This document shows positions 1 through 6,474 of a stretch of 7,839 nt of DNA, one piece after another. Position 1 is the stretch's first letter, and each line of letters opens with the position of its first letter. The notes beneath the pieces were generated by a model, which was given only the letters and a program-made list of their open reading frames with translations, did no database searches and was not told the origin of the DNA. The stretch is taken from NCBI GenBank assembly GCA_002325645.1, contig DCSN01000198.1, forward strand, positions 14,282 to 22,120. The letters run 5' to 3'. Source of the stretch: Pseudanabaena sp. UBA1465. GTDB lineage: Bacteria; Cyanobacteriota; Cyanobacteriia; Pseudanabaenales; Pseudanabaenaceae. The position numbers and the translations under genes are program-made.

Positions 1-60
1 CGCGCACGCCTAATTATTCACTTTGTAACGCCTATTCTTTGGGTGGGAAGGGAGTAGTAT

Positions 61-109
61 CGAAAGATTTTTGAAAGTGCGGCGGAGCCGCACTTTCAAA
101 AATCTTTCG
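61..109. repeat. Perfect 23-bp hairpin with GGA loop
   Basis: Positions 61-83 and 87-109 are exact reverse complements separated by GGA. The stem is A/T-rich outside and G/C-rich next to the loop (core GTGCGGCGGAGCCGCAC). It is followed by GGGGTTTT at about 109-116, so it could end transcription of an upstream gene. The perfect pairing and short loop also fit a dispersed palindromic repeat. It sits just upstream of the probable sps promoter. Confidence 0.85.
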
Positions 110-119
110 GGGTTTTATG

Positions 120-147
120 TTATTACTTGAATGGCTATAGCTATAAT
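120..147 (+). promoter_or_regulatory. Candidate promoter for the sucrose gene cluster
   Basis: A perfect consensus -10 hexamer TATAAT lies at 142-147. The best -35 at a suitable distance is the weak TTATTA at 120-125, 16 bp upstream. The -10 is preceded by the small palindrome GCTATAGC (134-141), which could bind a regulator. Transcription from here would give a leader of roughly 60 nt before the sps ATG at 217. There is no strong Shine-Dalgarno sequence ahead of that ATG. The assignment rests on sequence alone. Confidence 0.4.
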
Positions 148-216
148 TTACTTCTATGAAGTGTTATTTGGAGAATTGTTCAAATCTGTTGTACTTTAAA
201 CTAAGATTAACCAATT

Positions 217-2352
217 ATGTCCAATAAGAATCACAAACCGTTATATATTCTGCTCATCAGCATTCATGGATTAATTAGAGGTCATAATCTAGAATTAGGT
301 CGAGATGCAGATACTGGAGGACAAACAAAATATGTGGTGGAATTGGCTAAAGCTCTTGCCAAGCAGTCGAGTGTAGAGCGCGTTGATTTGGTTACAAGAC
401 TGATCATTGATGATGCTGTAGATGCTGACTATGGCTTAGAGACTGAAGCTTTATCCGAAAATGCTCAGATTGTCAGGATTGAAGCAGGACCTGAAGGCTA
501 TATTCCTAAAGAAGAGTTATGGAGTCATCTAGATGGCTTTACCGATCGCCTGTTTGCTTGGTTACTCACACAGCCACGTTTGCCTGATATTATCCACACT
601 CACTATGCCGATGCGGGATATGTGGGCGTGCGTCTTTCTCATTTAACGGGTTTACCGCTAATCCATACAGGACATTCCTTAGGACGCGATAAGTTGCGAA
701 GATTGCTAGGTTCAGGAATGCCCCTAGAACAGATTGAAGAACGCTATCATATGCTCCAGAGGGTCAGTGCTGAAGAAGACACCTTAAGTAATGCAGACTT
801 GGTGATTACTAGTACTCGTAATGAAATTGAAGATCAATATGAACTTTACGACTATTACACGCCCGAAAAAATGGCGATCATCCCTCCAGGGACAGATTTA
901 GAACAGTTTTATCCGCCAACTGGAAATAATCAAGCGATCGCTTTTGAAGAGGTTTTAGCCAAATTCCTCAATAGTCCTGAAAAGCCAATTATTCTGGCAC
1001 TATCGCGCCCCGATCAGCGCAAAAATATCGTTACGCTTTTAGAGTCCTATGGTCAATCGCCCCGTCTCCAAGAATTAGCTAATCTCGTAATTGTGGCGGG
1101 AAATCGAGAGGATATTCGAGAACTAAATGAGGGGGCGCAAAATGTTTTAACAGAGTTATTGCTAGTAATGGATTGCTACGATCTCTATGGTCGAGTGGCT
1201 CTACCGAAGCACCATAGTTCTGGTGAAGTTGCCGATATTTATCGATTAGCAGCGAAGTCCAAGGGTGTGTTTGTAAATCCTGCTCTCACTGAGCCTTTTG
1301 GTCTAACGCTATTAGAGGCGGCGGCGAGTGGATTGCCATTGGTTGCCACGGAAAATGGCGGACCAGTGGATATTATTGGTAATTGTGTGAATGGATTATT
1401 AGTCGATCCTTTGAATGAGAAGGCGATCGCTGAGACTTTATTGCAGATTCTTGAAGATGCGCCCCTCTGGCAGCAATTTTCTGAAAATGGATTAAAAAAT
1501 GTTGCTAAATTCTATTCATGGGAGGCTCACTCTCAAACCTATTTGCAAAAAATTCAACCGCTCGTATTACAACAGGAACCTTTACCCAAACCAACATTTT
1601 CACCAAAGGCAGGACAATATCGCAAGCGGGCGATTTTCACGGCGATCGATAATACCTTGTTGGGGGATGCGGAAGCATTGACGCAATTCATTCAACTTGT
1701 TCGCCAACAACATCGGAAATTTTTGTTTGGCATTGCCACAGGTCGGCGTTTAGATTCCGTTCTCAAAATTTTAAAAACCTATGGGATTCCCACCCCCGAT
1801 GTTTTGATTACCAGTTTAGGCACAGAAATTTATTATCCGCCCCGATATACCCCTGATATTGCTTGGAATCACCATATCGATCACTTGTGGACACCGCAAG
1901 TATTACGGCGCATTATCGATCCGTTATCAGGGATCACCCCACAACAAAAGGATCAGCAGAGTCGGTTTAAGGTTTCCTATTACTACGATGCCAATCTTGC
2001 TCCGTCAATGGAAGAGATTTTGACCCTATTGCGTCAACAGGAGTTATCGGTGAATGCCACGCTTTCCTTTGGTCAATATTTAGACTTTGTGCCTGCAAGA
2101 GCATCTAAAGGGCTTGCCCTGCGCTATGTCGCTAGACAGTGGAACATTGCTCTAGAGCAGGTTTTGGTCAATGGGGGATCGGGTGGCGATGAAGATATGC
2201 TGCGTGGTAATACTTTGGGTGTAGTCGTTGACAATCGTCACCGTGAAGAACTGCTGGCTTTAAACGATAGCGATCGCGTTTATTTTGCGGATAGCGCTCA
2301 TGCTGGCGGCATTTTAGAGGCGATCGCCCATTATGATTTCTTTAACTTATAA
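217..2352 (+). CDS. spsA: Sucrose-phosphate synthase, two-domain form
   Basis: This 711-residue cytosolic enzyme should transfer glucose from UDP- or ADP-glucose to fructose-6-phosphate, giving sucrose-6-phosphate. Residues 1 to about 455 form a GT4 (GT-B fold) glycosyltransferase. Visible marks are the N-terminal ISIHGLIRG and DADTGGQTKYV (about 30-40), the TGHSLGRDK segment, and the C-terminal donor motif E359-PFGLTLL-E367 (EX7E) followed by ATENGGPVDI. Residues from about 470 onward form a sucrose-phosphatase-like HAD domain ending in AHAGGILEAIAHYDF. This domain looks catalytically dead: DxDxT reads A476-I-D-N-T, so the nucleophilic Asp is Ala, and GDSGND reads GGSGGD with Gly654 for Asp. 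The ATGRR and ASKG motifs remain. A defective C-terminal domain is also reported for Synechocystis-type SPS, and an active phosphatase follows downstream. The length is typical of cyanobacterial SPS. HIP1 sites occur inside the gene. Confidence 0.95.
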   Translation: MSNKNHKPLYILLISIHGLIRGHNLELGRDADTGGQTKYVVELAKALAKQSSVERVDLVTRLIIDDAVDADYGLETEALSENAQIVRIEAGPEGYIPKEELWSHLDGFTDRLFAWLLTQPRLPDIIHTHYADAGYVGVRLSHLTGLPLIHTGHSLGRDKLRRLLGSGMPLEQIEERYHMLQRVSAEEDTLSNADLVITSTRNEIEDQYELYDYYTPEKMAIIPPGTDLEQFYPPTGNNQAIAFEEVLAKFLNSPEKPIILALSRPDQRKNIVTLLESYGQSPRLQELANLVIVAGNREDIRELNEGAQNVLTELLLVMDCYDLYGRVALPKHHSSGEVADIYRLAAKSKGVFVNPALTEPFGLTLLEAAASGLPLVATENGGPVDIIGNCVNGLLVDPLNEKAIAETLLQILEDAPLWQQFSENGLKNVAKFYSWEAHSQTYLQKIQPLVLQQEPLPKPTFSPKAGQYRKRAIFTAIDNTLLGDAEALTQFIQLVRQQHRKFLFGIATGRRLDSVLKILKTYGIPTPDVLITSLGTEIYYPPRYTPDIAWNHHIDHLWTPQVLRRIIDPLSGITPQQKDQQSRFKVSYYYDANLAPSMEEILTLLRQQELSVNATLSFGQYLDFVPARASKGLALRYVARQWNIALEQVLVNGGSGGDEDMLRGNTLGVVVDNRHREELLALNDSDRVYFADSAHAGGILEAIAHYDFFNL

Positions 2353-2368
2353 CCTGATGTTACATGGA

Positions 2369-2469
2369 ACCCTCACCCCCCAGCCCCCTCTCCCATCAAG
2401 GGAGAGGAGGAGTAAGCCTAATTTCTGGTTCCCCTCTCCCCTTTTGGGGGAGGGGCTAAGGGTGAGGGT
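2369..2469. repeat. MITE-like C-rich/G-rich inverted-repeat element
   Basis: The ends are inverted copies: ACCCTCACCC at 2369-2378 and GGGTGAGGGT at 2460-2469. Pairing continues inward with AGCCCC against GGGGCT after a small mismatch. Inside lie two further hairpins: CCTCTCCC (2387-2394) with GGGAGAGG (2400-2407), and CCCCTCTCCCC (2431-2441) with GGGGGAGGGG (2446-2455). It holds no open frame and fills nearly all of the gap between sps and spp. Compact elements of this composition are often dispersed in cyanobacterial genomes. It may also reduce read-through between the two genes. Confidence 0.75.
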
Positions 2470-2507
2470 CTAGAAACTTTCTACACTAACTACTACAATC
2501 TCGACCT

Positions 2508-3353
2508 ATGCAGAAATTATTAATTTGTACTGACCTTGACCGCACGCTATTACCCAATGGGACTCAACCAGAATCCCCTCAAGCAAGAACCATATTTACC
2601 CGTTTAGTCAGCCGTCCCGAAGTCTGCTTGGTATATGTGAGCGGTAGAAATCTGACATTAGTTCAAGAAGCGATTCAAGAGTATGATCTACCCACACCCA
2701 ATTGGGTGGTTGGCGATGTCGGTAGCACGATTTATAAATTTGAGGGCGATCGCTGGAAATCTTGGCAAAGATGGACACAACAAATTGCAGGGGATTGGCG
2801 AGGTTTAAATGCTGTAGATTTAGAACCTTGGTTTACCGACTTGGCAGAAATATCGCATTTAGTTTTGCAAGAACCCGATCAACAAAGCCGTTTTAAACTT
2901 AGCTATTATCTGCCCTTAGATGTCGAAAAAGATGCTTTGCAGCAGTACATCAGCGATCGCCTTGAAGAGAAAAATATTGCCGCAAGTTTGATCTATAGCG
3001 TTGATGAAGCTAAGGGAATTGGTTTACTAGATATATTGCCAGCCCATGCCACCAAACTCCATGCAGTGGAATTTCTGATGAATCAATTGGATTTTGATTA
3101 CAGTAATACGGTTTTTGCAGGTGACAGTGGTAATGATCTGCCATTGTTGATTAGTTCTGTCCCTTCTATTTTGGTCGCAAATGCCCACATGGACATTATT
3201 GAACAAGCTCAAAAACAAGCTAATGAACTGGGAAATACGCATAGATTATATTTAGCTCAGGGAAGCTTTTCGGGCATGAATGGAAACTACAGCGCGGGGA
3301 TTTTAGAAGGAATTGTTCATTATTATCCAGACACAAAAAAATGGATAGAATGA
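2508..3353 (+). CDS. sppA: Sucrose-6-phosphate phosphatase
   Basis: This 281-residue HAD-superfamily (S6PP-type, type IIB cap) hydrolase should remove phosphate from sucrose-6-phosphate, the step that pulls sucrose synthesis forward. All four HAD motifs are intact: D9-L-D11-R-T13 with the nucleophile and acid/base Asp, S45 in YVSGRNL, K183 in HATKLHAVEF, and G205-DSGND-210 for Mg2+ binding. The cap carries FKLSYY (129-134) and LDILP (174-178), both expected in the sucrose-binding region. It is somewhat longer than the 244-residue Synechocystis enzyme, mainly in the cap and near the C-terminus. It follows sps after 155 bp, most of which is an inverted-repeat element, and supplies the activity the SPS C-terminal domain has lost. 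No clear Shine-Dalgarno precedes the ATG. The stop codon lies inside the next hairpin. A related HAD-IIB sugar phosphatase is the main alternative, but context argues against it. Confidence 0.9.
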   Translation: MQKLLICTDLDRTLLPNGTQPESPQARTIFTRLVSRPEVCLVYVSGRNLTLVQEAIQEYDLPTPNWVVGDVGSTIYKFEGDRWKSWQRWTQQIAGDWRGLNAVDLEPWFTDLAEISHLVLQEPDQQSRFKLSYYLPLDVEKDALQQYISDRLEEKNIAASLIYSVDEAKGIGLLDILPAHATKLHAVEFLMNQLDFDYSNTVFAGDSGNDLPLLISSVPSILVANAHMDIIEQAQKQANELGNTHRLYLAQGSFSGMNGNYSAGILEGIVHYYPDTKKWIE

Positions 3354-3383
3354 TTTGTCGCGCTTTGCGCGACAAATCATTCT
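3347..3383. repeat. Perfect 17-bp hairpin with TTT loop, overlapping the spp stop
   Basis: Positions 3347-3363 and 3367-3383 are exact reverse complements around TTT, with G/C-rich core GTCGCGCTTTGCGCGAC and A/T-richer outer arms. The left arm contains the last codon and TGA stop (3351-3353) of the phosphatase gene. No T-run follows, so it is not a classical intrinsic terminator. It could still slow transcription, stabilise the upstream mRNA, or be a dispersed palindromic repeat. It resembles the hairpin at 61-109 in design (three-base loop, G/C-rich centre) but not in sequence. Confidence 0.85.
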
Positions 3384-3400
3384 GTAGGCAAACATATTTT

Positions 3401-3404
3401 AGGA
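3401..3404 (+). promoter_or_regulatory. Ribosome binding site of the amylosucrase gene
   Basis: AGGA lies 7 nt before the ATG at 3412. It supports this start and contrasts with the two upstream sucrose genes, which lack a clear Shine-Dalgarno sequence. Confidence 0.65.
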
Positions 3405-3411
3405 AAATTCC

Positions 3412-5364
3412 ATGTACGAACAAATCTCTCATTCCCTTTTAAATTCTATTCTTGATGATTTAAAACCTGAAATCCGCCGTCAAGATTTACGACACTTCTA
3501 TACCCGTCTTGGCGCTAATTTTTATGCTATTCATTCGCTTTTCTATACACTGTATGGACATCGAGATGATTCCAAATTGCAAATGTTGCGCCTAGTGGAA
3601 ACGATGGCAAAGGGCTATATTGATCGCTCTCCAGAATTAGAGCGTTTGGATATGCAGCGCGAACAGGATCACAACTGGTTTTTATCGCAAAAATGGGTAG
3701 GGATGGCGCTTTATTCCAATGGATTTGCGGATAATTTACGGGATCTAGTAAGCAAAACCAGTTATTTTCAAGAATTAGGGATCAATATGGTGCATATTAT
3801 GCCGATTTTGAAATGTCCTGAAGGTAAAAGTGATGGAGGCTATGCAATCAGTGATTTTCGCCAAATTGACGATCGCGTGGGCGACTTAGAAGATGTTCGT
3901 CTGATTGCCGAAGATTTCCGTAAACGCGATATTTTGTTGGTTCTGGATATCGTTCTAAATCACACTTCTGACGAACATGAATGGGCAAAGAAAGCGATTA
4001 AAGGCGATCGCCGTTTTCAAGACTACTACTACATTTATGAAGGGCGCGAAGTTCCTGATATGTTCGAGCAGAGTATGCCAGAGATATTTCCTGAAACTTC
4101 TTCAGGAAATTTTACTTGGAATCCTGAAATGCAAAAATGGGTGATGACCGTTTTCCATGATTATCAATGGGATTTGAATTACAGTAACCCTGCGGTATTT
4201 ATTGAGATGCTGGACATTATTCTGTTTTGGGCAAATCAAGGTGTGGATATTTTGCGTCTTGACGCGGTGGCTTTCTTGTGGAAGAAGATTGGTACTTCCT
4301 GTCAAAATGAACGTAAAGCGCATTTGATTTTGCAGCTAATGAAAGACTGCTGCCAAGTAACTGCTCCAGGAGTGCTATTTATTGCCGAAGCGATCGTTGC
4401 ACCTGTGGAAGTAATTAAGTATTTTGGCGAAGATGCGATCGCTGCTAAAGAATGTGAAATCGCCTATAACGCGACTTTAATGGCTCTGCTCTGGGATAGC
4501 GTGGCAACTAAAAATACGAAACTCCTCAGTCAAGGAATTAAAAGCTTGCCCAATAAACTAGAACGAGCGACTTGGCTAAATTATGTCCGATGTCATGATG
4601 ATATTGGGTTTGGTTTTGACGATAACGATATTCGCTTAGCAGGTTACGAACCACATTCTCACCGACGCTTTTTGATTGATTACTTTAGCGGTAAGTTTGA
4701 CGGTTCGGCTAGGGGTTTAGAATTCATGCATAATGAAGCGACAGGAGATGGACGTATTTGTGGGTCATTGGCTTCTCTAGTTGGTCTAGAATCGGCTCTG
4801 GAGTCGGAAGACAAAAACTTGATTGCTGCTGCTATTAATAGAATTCTGCTACTGCATGGAATTATTCTATCCTTTGGTGGAATTCCTTTGATTTATAACG
4901 GTGATGCGATCGGTGTACTCAATGATTACAGCTTTAGTGAAGATCCTAGTAAAAGCAATGATAATCGTTGGGTGCATCGTCCGAAAATTGATTGGGAAAA
5001 AGCCGAACTCCGCAAAAAACAAGGCACTGAACAATACGCGATCTTCACTGCCATGAAAAAGATGATTTCCATTCGTAAAGAAATCTCGGCTTTTGCCGAT
5101 TTTAATAATCGGGAATTGCTTCAATTAGACAATGAACATTTACTCGGTTTTATTCGGTTCGATCATCAGCGTCCATCCGAGAAAGTTTTGGTACTTGCCA
5201 ATTTTGATGTAAATCCGCAATATTTGGACTTGTCCGCTTTAAGTAATAAGGGCTTTAGTGCCTATAGTCGATTTATCGATTTATATAGTGGTAAAAAGCC
5301 ATCTCAACATGATGACCGCATTGTTCTTAATGGTTATCAATTCTGTTGGTTGACAGAAACATAA
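3412..5364 (+). CDS. amsA: Amylosucrase (GH13 family)
   Basis: This 650-residue enzyme should split sucrose, transfer the glucose to an alpha-1,4-glucan such as glycogen, and release fructose. Hydrolysis and isomer formation are possible side reactions. The helical N-terminal domain (about 1-95) typical of amylosucrases is present. The (beta/alpha)8 barrel follows with catalytic residues D284 (nucleophile, in DILRLDAVAF), E326 (acid/base, in AEAIV) and D396-D397 (in CHDDIGF). The sucrose-pocket signatures KSDGGYA (D141) and NRWVHRP (about 518-524) are present, as in Neisseria polysaccharea amylosucrase. A beta-sandwich C-domain ends the protein. One difference is that the position matching Arg226 of the Neisseria enzyme, known to affect polymer length, is Pro223 (MPEIFPE). 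The gene lies 58 bp after spp and probably belongs to the same sucrose cluster. Amylosucrase is a better fit than sucrose phosphorylase given its length and these motifs; sucrose hydrolase is the nearest alternative. Confidence 0.92.
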   Translation: MYEQISHSLLNSILDDLKPEIRRQDLRHFYTRLGANFYAIHSLFYTLYGHRDDSKLQMLRLVETMAKGYIDRSPELERLDMQREQDHNWFLSQKWVGMALYSNGFADNLRDLVSKTSYFQELGINMVHIMPILKCPEGKSDGGYAISDFRQIDDRVGDLEDVRLIAEDFRKRDILLVLDIVLNHTSDEHEWAKKAIKGDRRFQDYYYIYEGREVPDMFEQSMPEIFPETSSGNFTWNPEMQKWVMTVFHDYQWDLNYSNPAVFIEMLDIILFWANQGVDILRLDAVAFLWKKIGTSCQNERKAHLILQLMKDCCQVTAPGVLFIAEAIVAPVEVIKYFGEDAIAAKECEIAYNATLMALLWDSVATKNTKLLSQGIKSLPNKLERATWLNYVRCHDDIGFGFDDNDIRLAGYEPHSHRRFLIDYFSGKFDGSARGLEFMHNEATGDGRICGSLASLVGLESALESEDKNLIAAAINRILLLHGIILSFGGIPLIYNGDAIGVLNDYSFSEDPSKSNDNRWVHRPKIDWEKAELRKKQGTEQYAIFTAMKKMISIRKEISAFADFNNRELLQLDNEHLLGFIRFDHQRPSEKVLVLANFDVNPQYLDLSALSNKGFSAYSRFIDLYSGKKPSQHDDRIVLNGYQFCWLTET

Positions 5365-5396
5365 CATCGAAGCGATTGCGATCGCATCTCTAAAAA

Positions 5397-5595
5397 TCAA
5401 TCAAACAGCGATCGCCTATCGTCAATATACAAAATCACACTCAATACCTGTAACCGTTGTCAGCTTGACCTCACCATCAGGAAGGGGAACATCAGCTAAA
5501 GCATCAATCCTTATTTTTATCCTTTGCTGATCTTCAATGGACAGAGATTTTAGCTGTTTAGCAGATTGCTTTACAAACTCAACGCGATAGGTCAT
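5397..5595 (-). pseudogene. Truncated RelE/ParE-type toxin remnant
   Basis: The frame starts at the ATG at 5593-5595 with MTYRVEFVKQSAKQLKSLS, a characteristic RelE/ParE N-terminus. It continues through RIKIRIDALADVPLPDGEVK and stops at TGA 5422-5424 after only 57 residues, whereas family members have about 85-95. In the next frame the DNA reads ILYIDDRRSLFD up to a TGA at 5397-5399, resembling the VIYxIDDxxxL strand of the family. The intervening YRIRVGDYR-type segment and the final catalytic strand are missing. The pattern fits an internal deletion with a frameshift. The active-site Arg/Tyr region is lost, so no toxin activity is expected. It was once an mRNA interferase or gyrase-type toxin; which of the two cannot be told. 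The start overlaps the end of the antitoxin frame, as usual for such operons. Confidence 0.75.
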
Positions 5596-5627
5596 AGCCC
5601 AATCTCAGCCTTGAGATTGGGCTATGA
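5592..5627. repeat. Perfect 16-bp hairpin over the antitoxin-toxin junction
   Basis: Positions 5592-5607 and 5612-5627 are exact reverse complements around a 4-nt loop. On the minus strand the element covers the last codons of the antitoxin frame, including its TAG at 5622-5624 and terminal TGA at 5592-5594, and the toxin ATG at 5593-5595. In mRNA it would bury the toxin start in a stem. Unlike the other palindromes here it lies inside former coding sequence, so it probably arose by local mutation and not by insertion. Confidence 0.85.
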
Positions 5628-5864
5628 GATAGTACCTTCAGAATCAATAGATGCTAGAGCCGCTTTAGCATCTGCGATATCCTCAAGATCTTCATCAGTT
5701 TCATAGCTAACAGCGCCTGTATTCACATCATCTTGAGAATATTTTGCTCTCACAAACAAAAGAAAATCTAAAACCTCACTTAGCACAAATAATCAGCCAG
5801 ATTCAATTTCTTGGATTAGAGATCGCCTAATATCGCTTTGAGTAGAAGTTTCTGTGGTTAACAT
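5592..5864 (-). pseudogene. Antitoxin pseudogene with two in-frame stops
   Basis: The frame reads from ATG 5862-5864 to TGA 5592-5594 (90 codons plus stop), with stops at TGA 5793-5795 (codon 24) and TAG 5622-5624 (codon 81). Ignoring these, it begins MLTTETSTQSDIRRSLIQEI and continues with LSEVLDFLLFVRAKYSQ, like small cyanobacterial DUF2281-type antitoxins. It then has an acidic DEDLEDIADAKAALASI segment and EGTIS-stop-PNLKAEIGL. Many RelB/Phd-like antitoxins end in EGTI-S/P-WE-x-V/I-KAELGL, so the TAG replaces the expected Trp. The frame ends CTATGA, overlapping the ATG of the toxin remnant by the ATGA typical of such pairs. Both genes are broken, so the module is dead or dying. A short peptide from a restart after codon 24 cannot be excluded. 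Confidence 0.75.
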
Positions 5865-5971
5865 GGCTAAAGTTTTACTTAGTATTTAAGTCCTTATATT
5901 TTAACATTACCGATAAGACTACCTAAAAAGTGGCTTTACCCGATCGCCAACAAACCAATTAGCATCATGCG

Positions 5972-6472
5972 CTACACATTGCGCGATCGCATAACCTCCG
6001 ATAAACGATTAGTTACAATTTTTGCATTCTTTAATAATTCATTCCAATTATCGGGAGGATTACCACTTTCGAGCATCTTTTGGAAAACTCGATATGCGTC
6101 TGTGCTGCTATCATAAGCCCGTTTAGTATTCTTATCATTTACCCAAACAAAAACAATAATTTTACTCTCCAAGTGATATCTAAAAAACAATCGATATTGC
6201 TGAAAAAATTTAGCTCTAAACCAGTGTTTATAATCATCTCCAAGCGTAGAACCTTGTCGATATTCACTACGGGTGGGATCTTGGGGAATTACCTCAAAGG
6301 CTAATTTAGCGATCGCCGCTAAACGTTTAGTCGCATTCTTCTTTTGATAATCCTGTGGATATTTGTGCCGCAAAGATTGGACTTGTGTTAGTAGAGATTC
6401 CAATTGATCGAGAAAGAGTGAATGGGCAAATATATTCCATCCATTAATTACTAACGGATCAGTTAGGGACAA
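5972..6472 (-). CDS. yhaV: YhaV-type toxin, ribonuclease of the RelE superfamily
   Basis: This 166-residue protein matches E. coli YhaV (about 154 residues) along its length. It has PLVINGWNIFAHSLF near the N-terminus, YQKKNATKRLAAIAKL (42-57), the central QYRLFFRYH (92-100), VWVNDKNTKRAYDSSTDAY (109-127) and VFQKMLESGNPP (129-140). YhaV is a ribosome-dependent RNase that blocks growth when not bound by PrlF. The protein extends about 15-20 residues beyond the E. coli C-terminus, ending in MRSRNV across a HIP1 site. The start is TTG at 6470-6472, 2 nt after the prlF stop. No ATG or GTG is available in frame upstream, because a TGA lies three codons before it, and the N-terminus matches the family from here. 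A GAGGA about 9 nt upstream, inside the end of prlF, fits translational coupling. A weak TTG start would keep toxin output below antitoxin output. Confidence 0.93.
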   Translation of the reverse strand: MSLTDPLVINGWNIFAHSLFLDQLESLLTQVQSLRHKYPQDYQKKNATKRLAAIAKLAFEVIPQDPTRSEYRQGSTLGDDYKHWFRAKFFQQYRLFFRYHLESKIIVFVWVNDKNTKRAYDSSTDAYRVFQKMLESGNPPDNWNELLKNAKIVTNRLSEVMRSRNV

Positions 6473-6474
6473 AA

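Larger units (their letters stand above)
1..216. other. Upstream spacer, possible tail of a preceding gene
   Basis: No complete gene is visible here. The first forward frame is open from the window edge to a TAG at 55-57 and would encode about 18 residues ending in ILWVGRE. It is followed immediately by the perfect hairpin at 61-109, so it could be the C-terminal end of an upstream gene, but the piece is too short to identify. The rest holds the hairpin and the likely promoter and leader of the sucrose-phosphate synthase gene. Confidence 0.3.
5365..5971. other. Gene-decay region between amylosucrase and yhaV
   Basis: This 607-bp stretch has no intact gene. It holds HIP1 sites at 5378-5385 and about 5409-5416, then a decayed antitoxin-toxin pair on the minus strand (5397-5864). 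About 107 bp of A/T-rich spacer follow, in which nothing further was recognised. No convincing terminator with a T-run was found for the converging amylosucrase gene; the HIP1-based palindrome just after its stop is too weak to call. Confidence 0.7.

Noticed and set aside
1499..1681. 60-codon forward open frame inside sps
   Set aside because: It lies in another frame of the well-supported SPS gene and shows no family resemblance.
2471..2483. Dyad TAGAAA-C-TTTCTA before spp
   Set aside because: A 6-bp dyad in A/T-rich DNA is weak evidence; no promoter elements are positioned around it.
3027..3432. Two minus-strand open frames of about 70 codons
   Set aside because: They are antisense to the phosphatase gene and the start of amylosucrase, with no recognisable protein features; the second crosses the hairpin at 3347-3383.
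4102..5124. Two minus-strand open frames of 73 and 85 codons
   Set aside because: Both lie antisense to conserved parts of amylosucrase, including its catalytic regions, and look like chance frames.
5370..5390. Possible terminator after amylosucrase
   Set aside because: The palindrome is essentially a HIP1 site with one extra base pair each side and has no T-run.
6080..6304. 74-codon forward open frame
   Set aside because: It is antisense to yhaV, whose match to the family is strong over this stretch.
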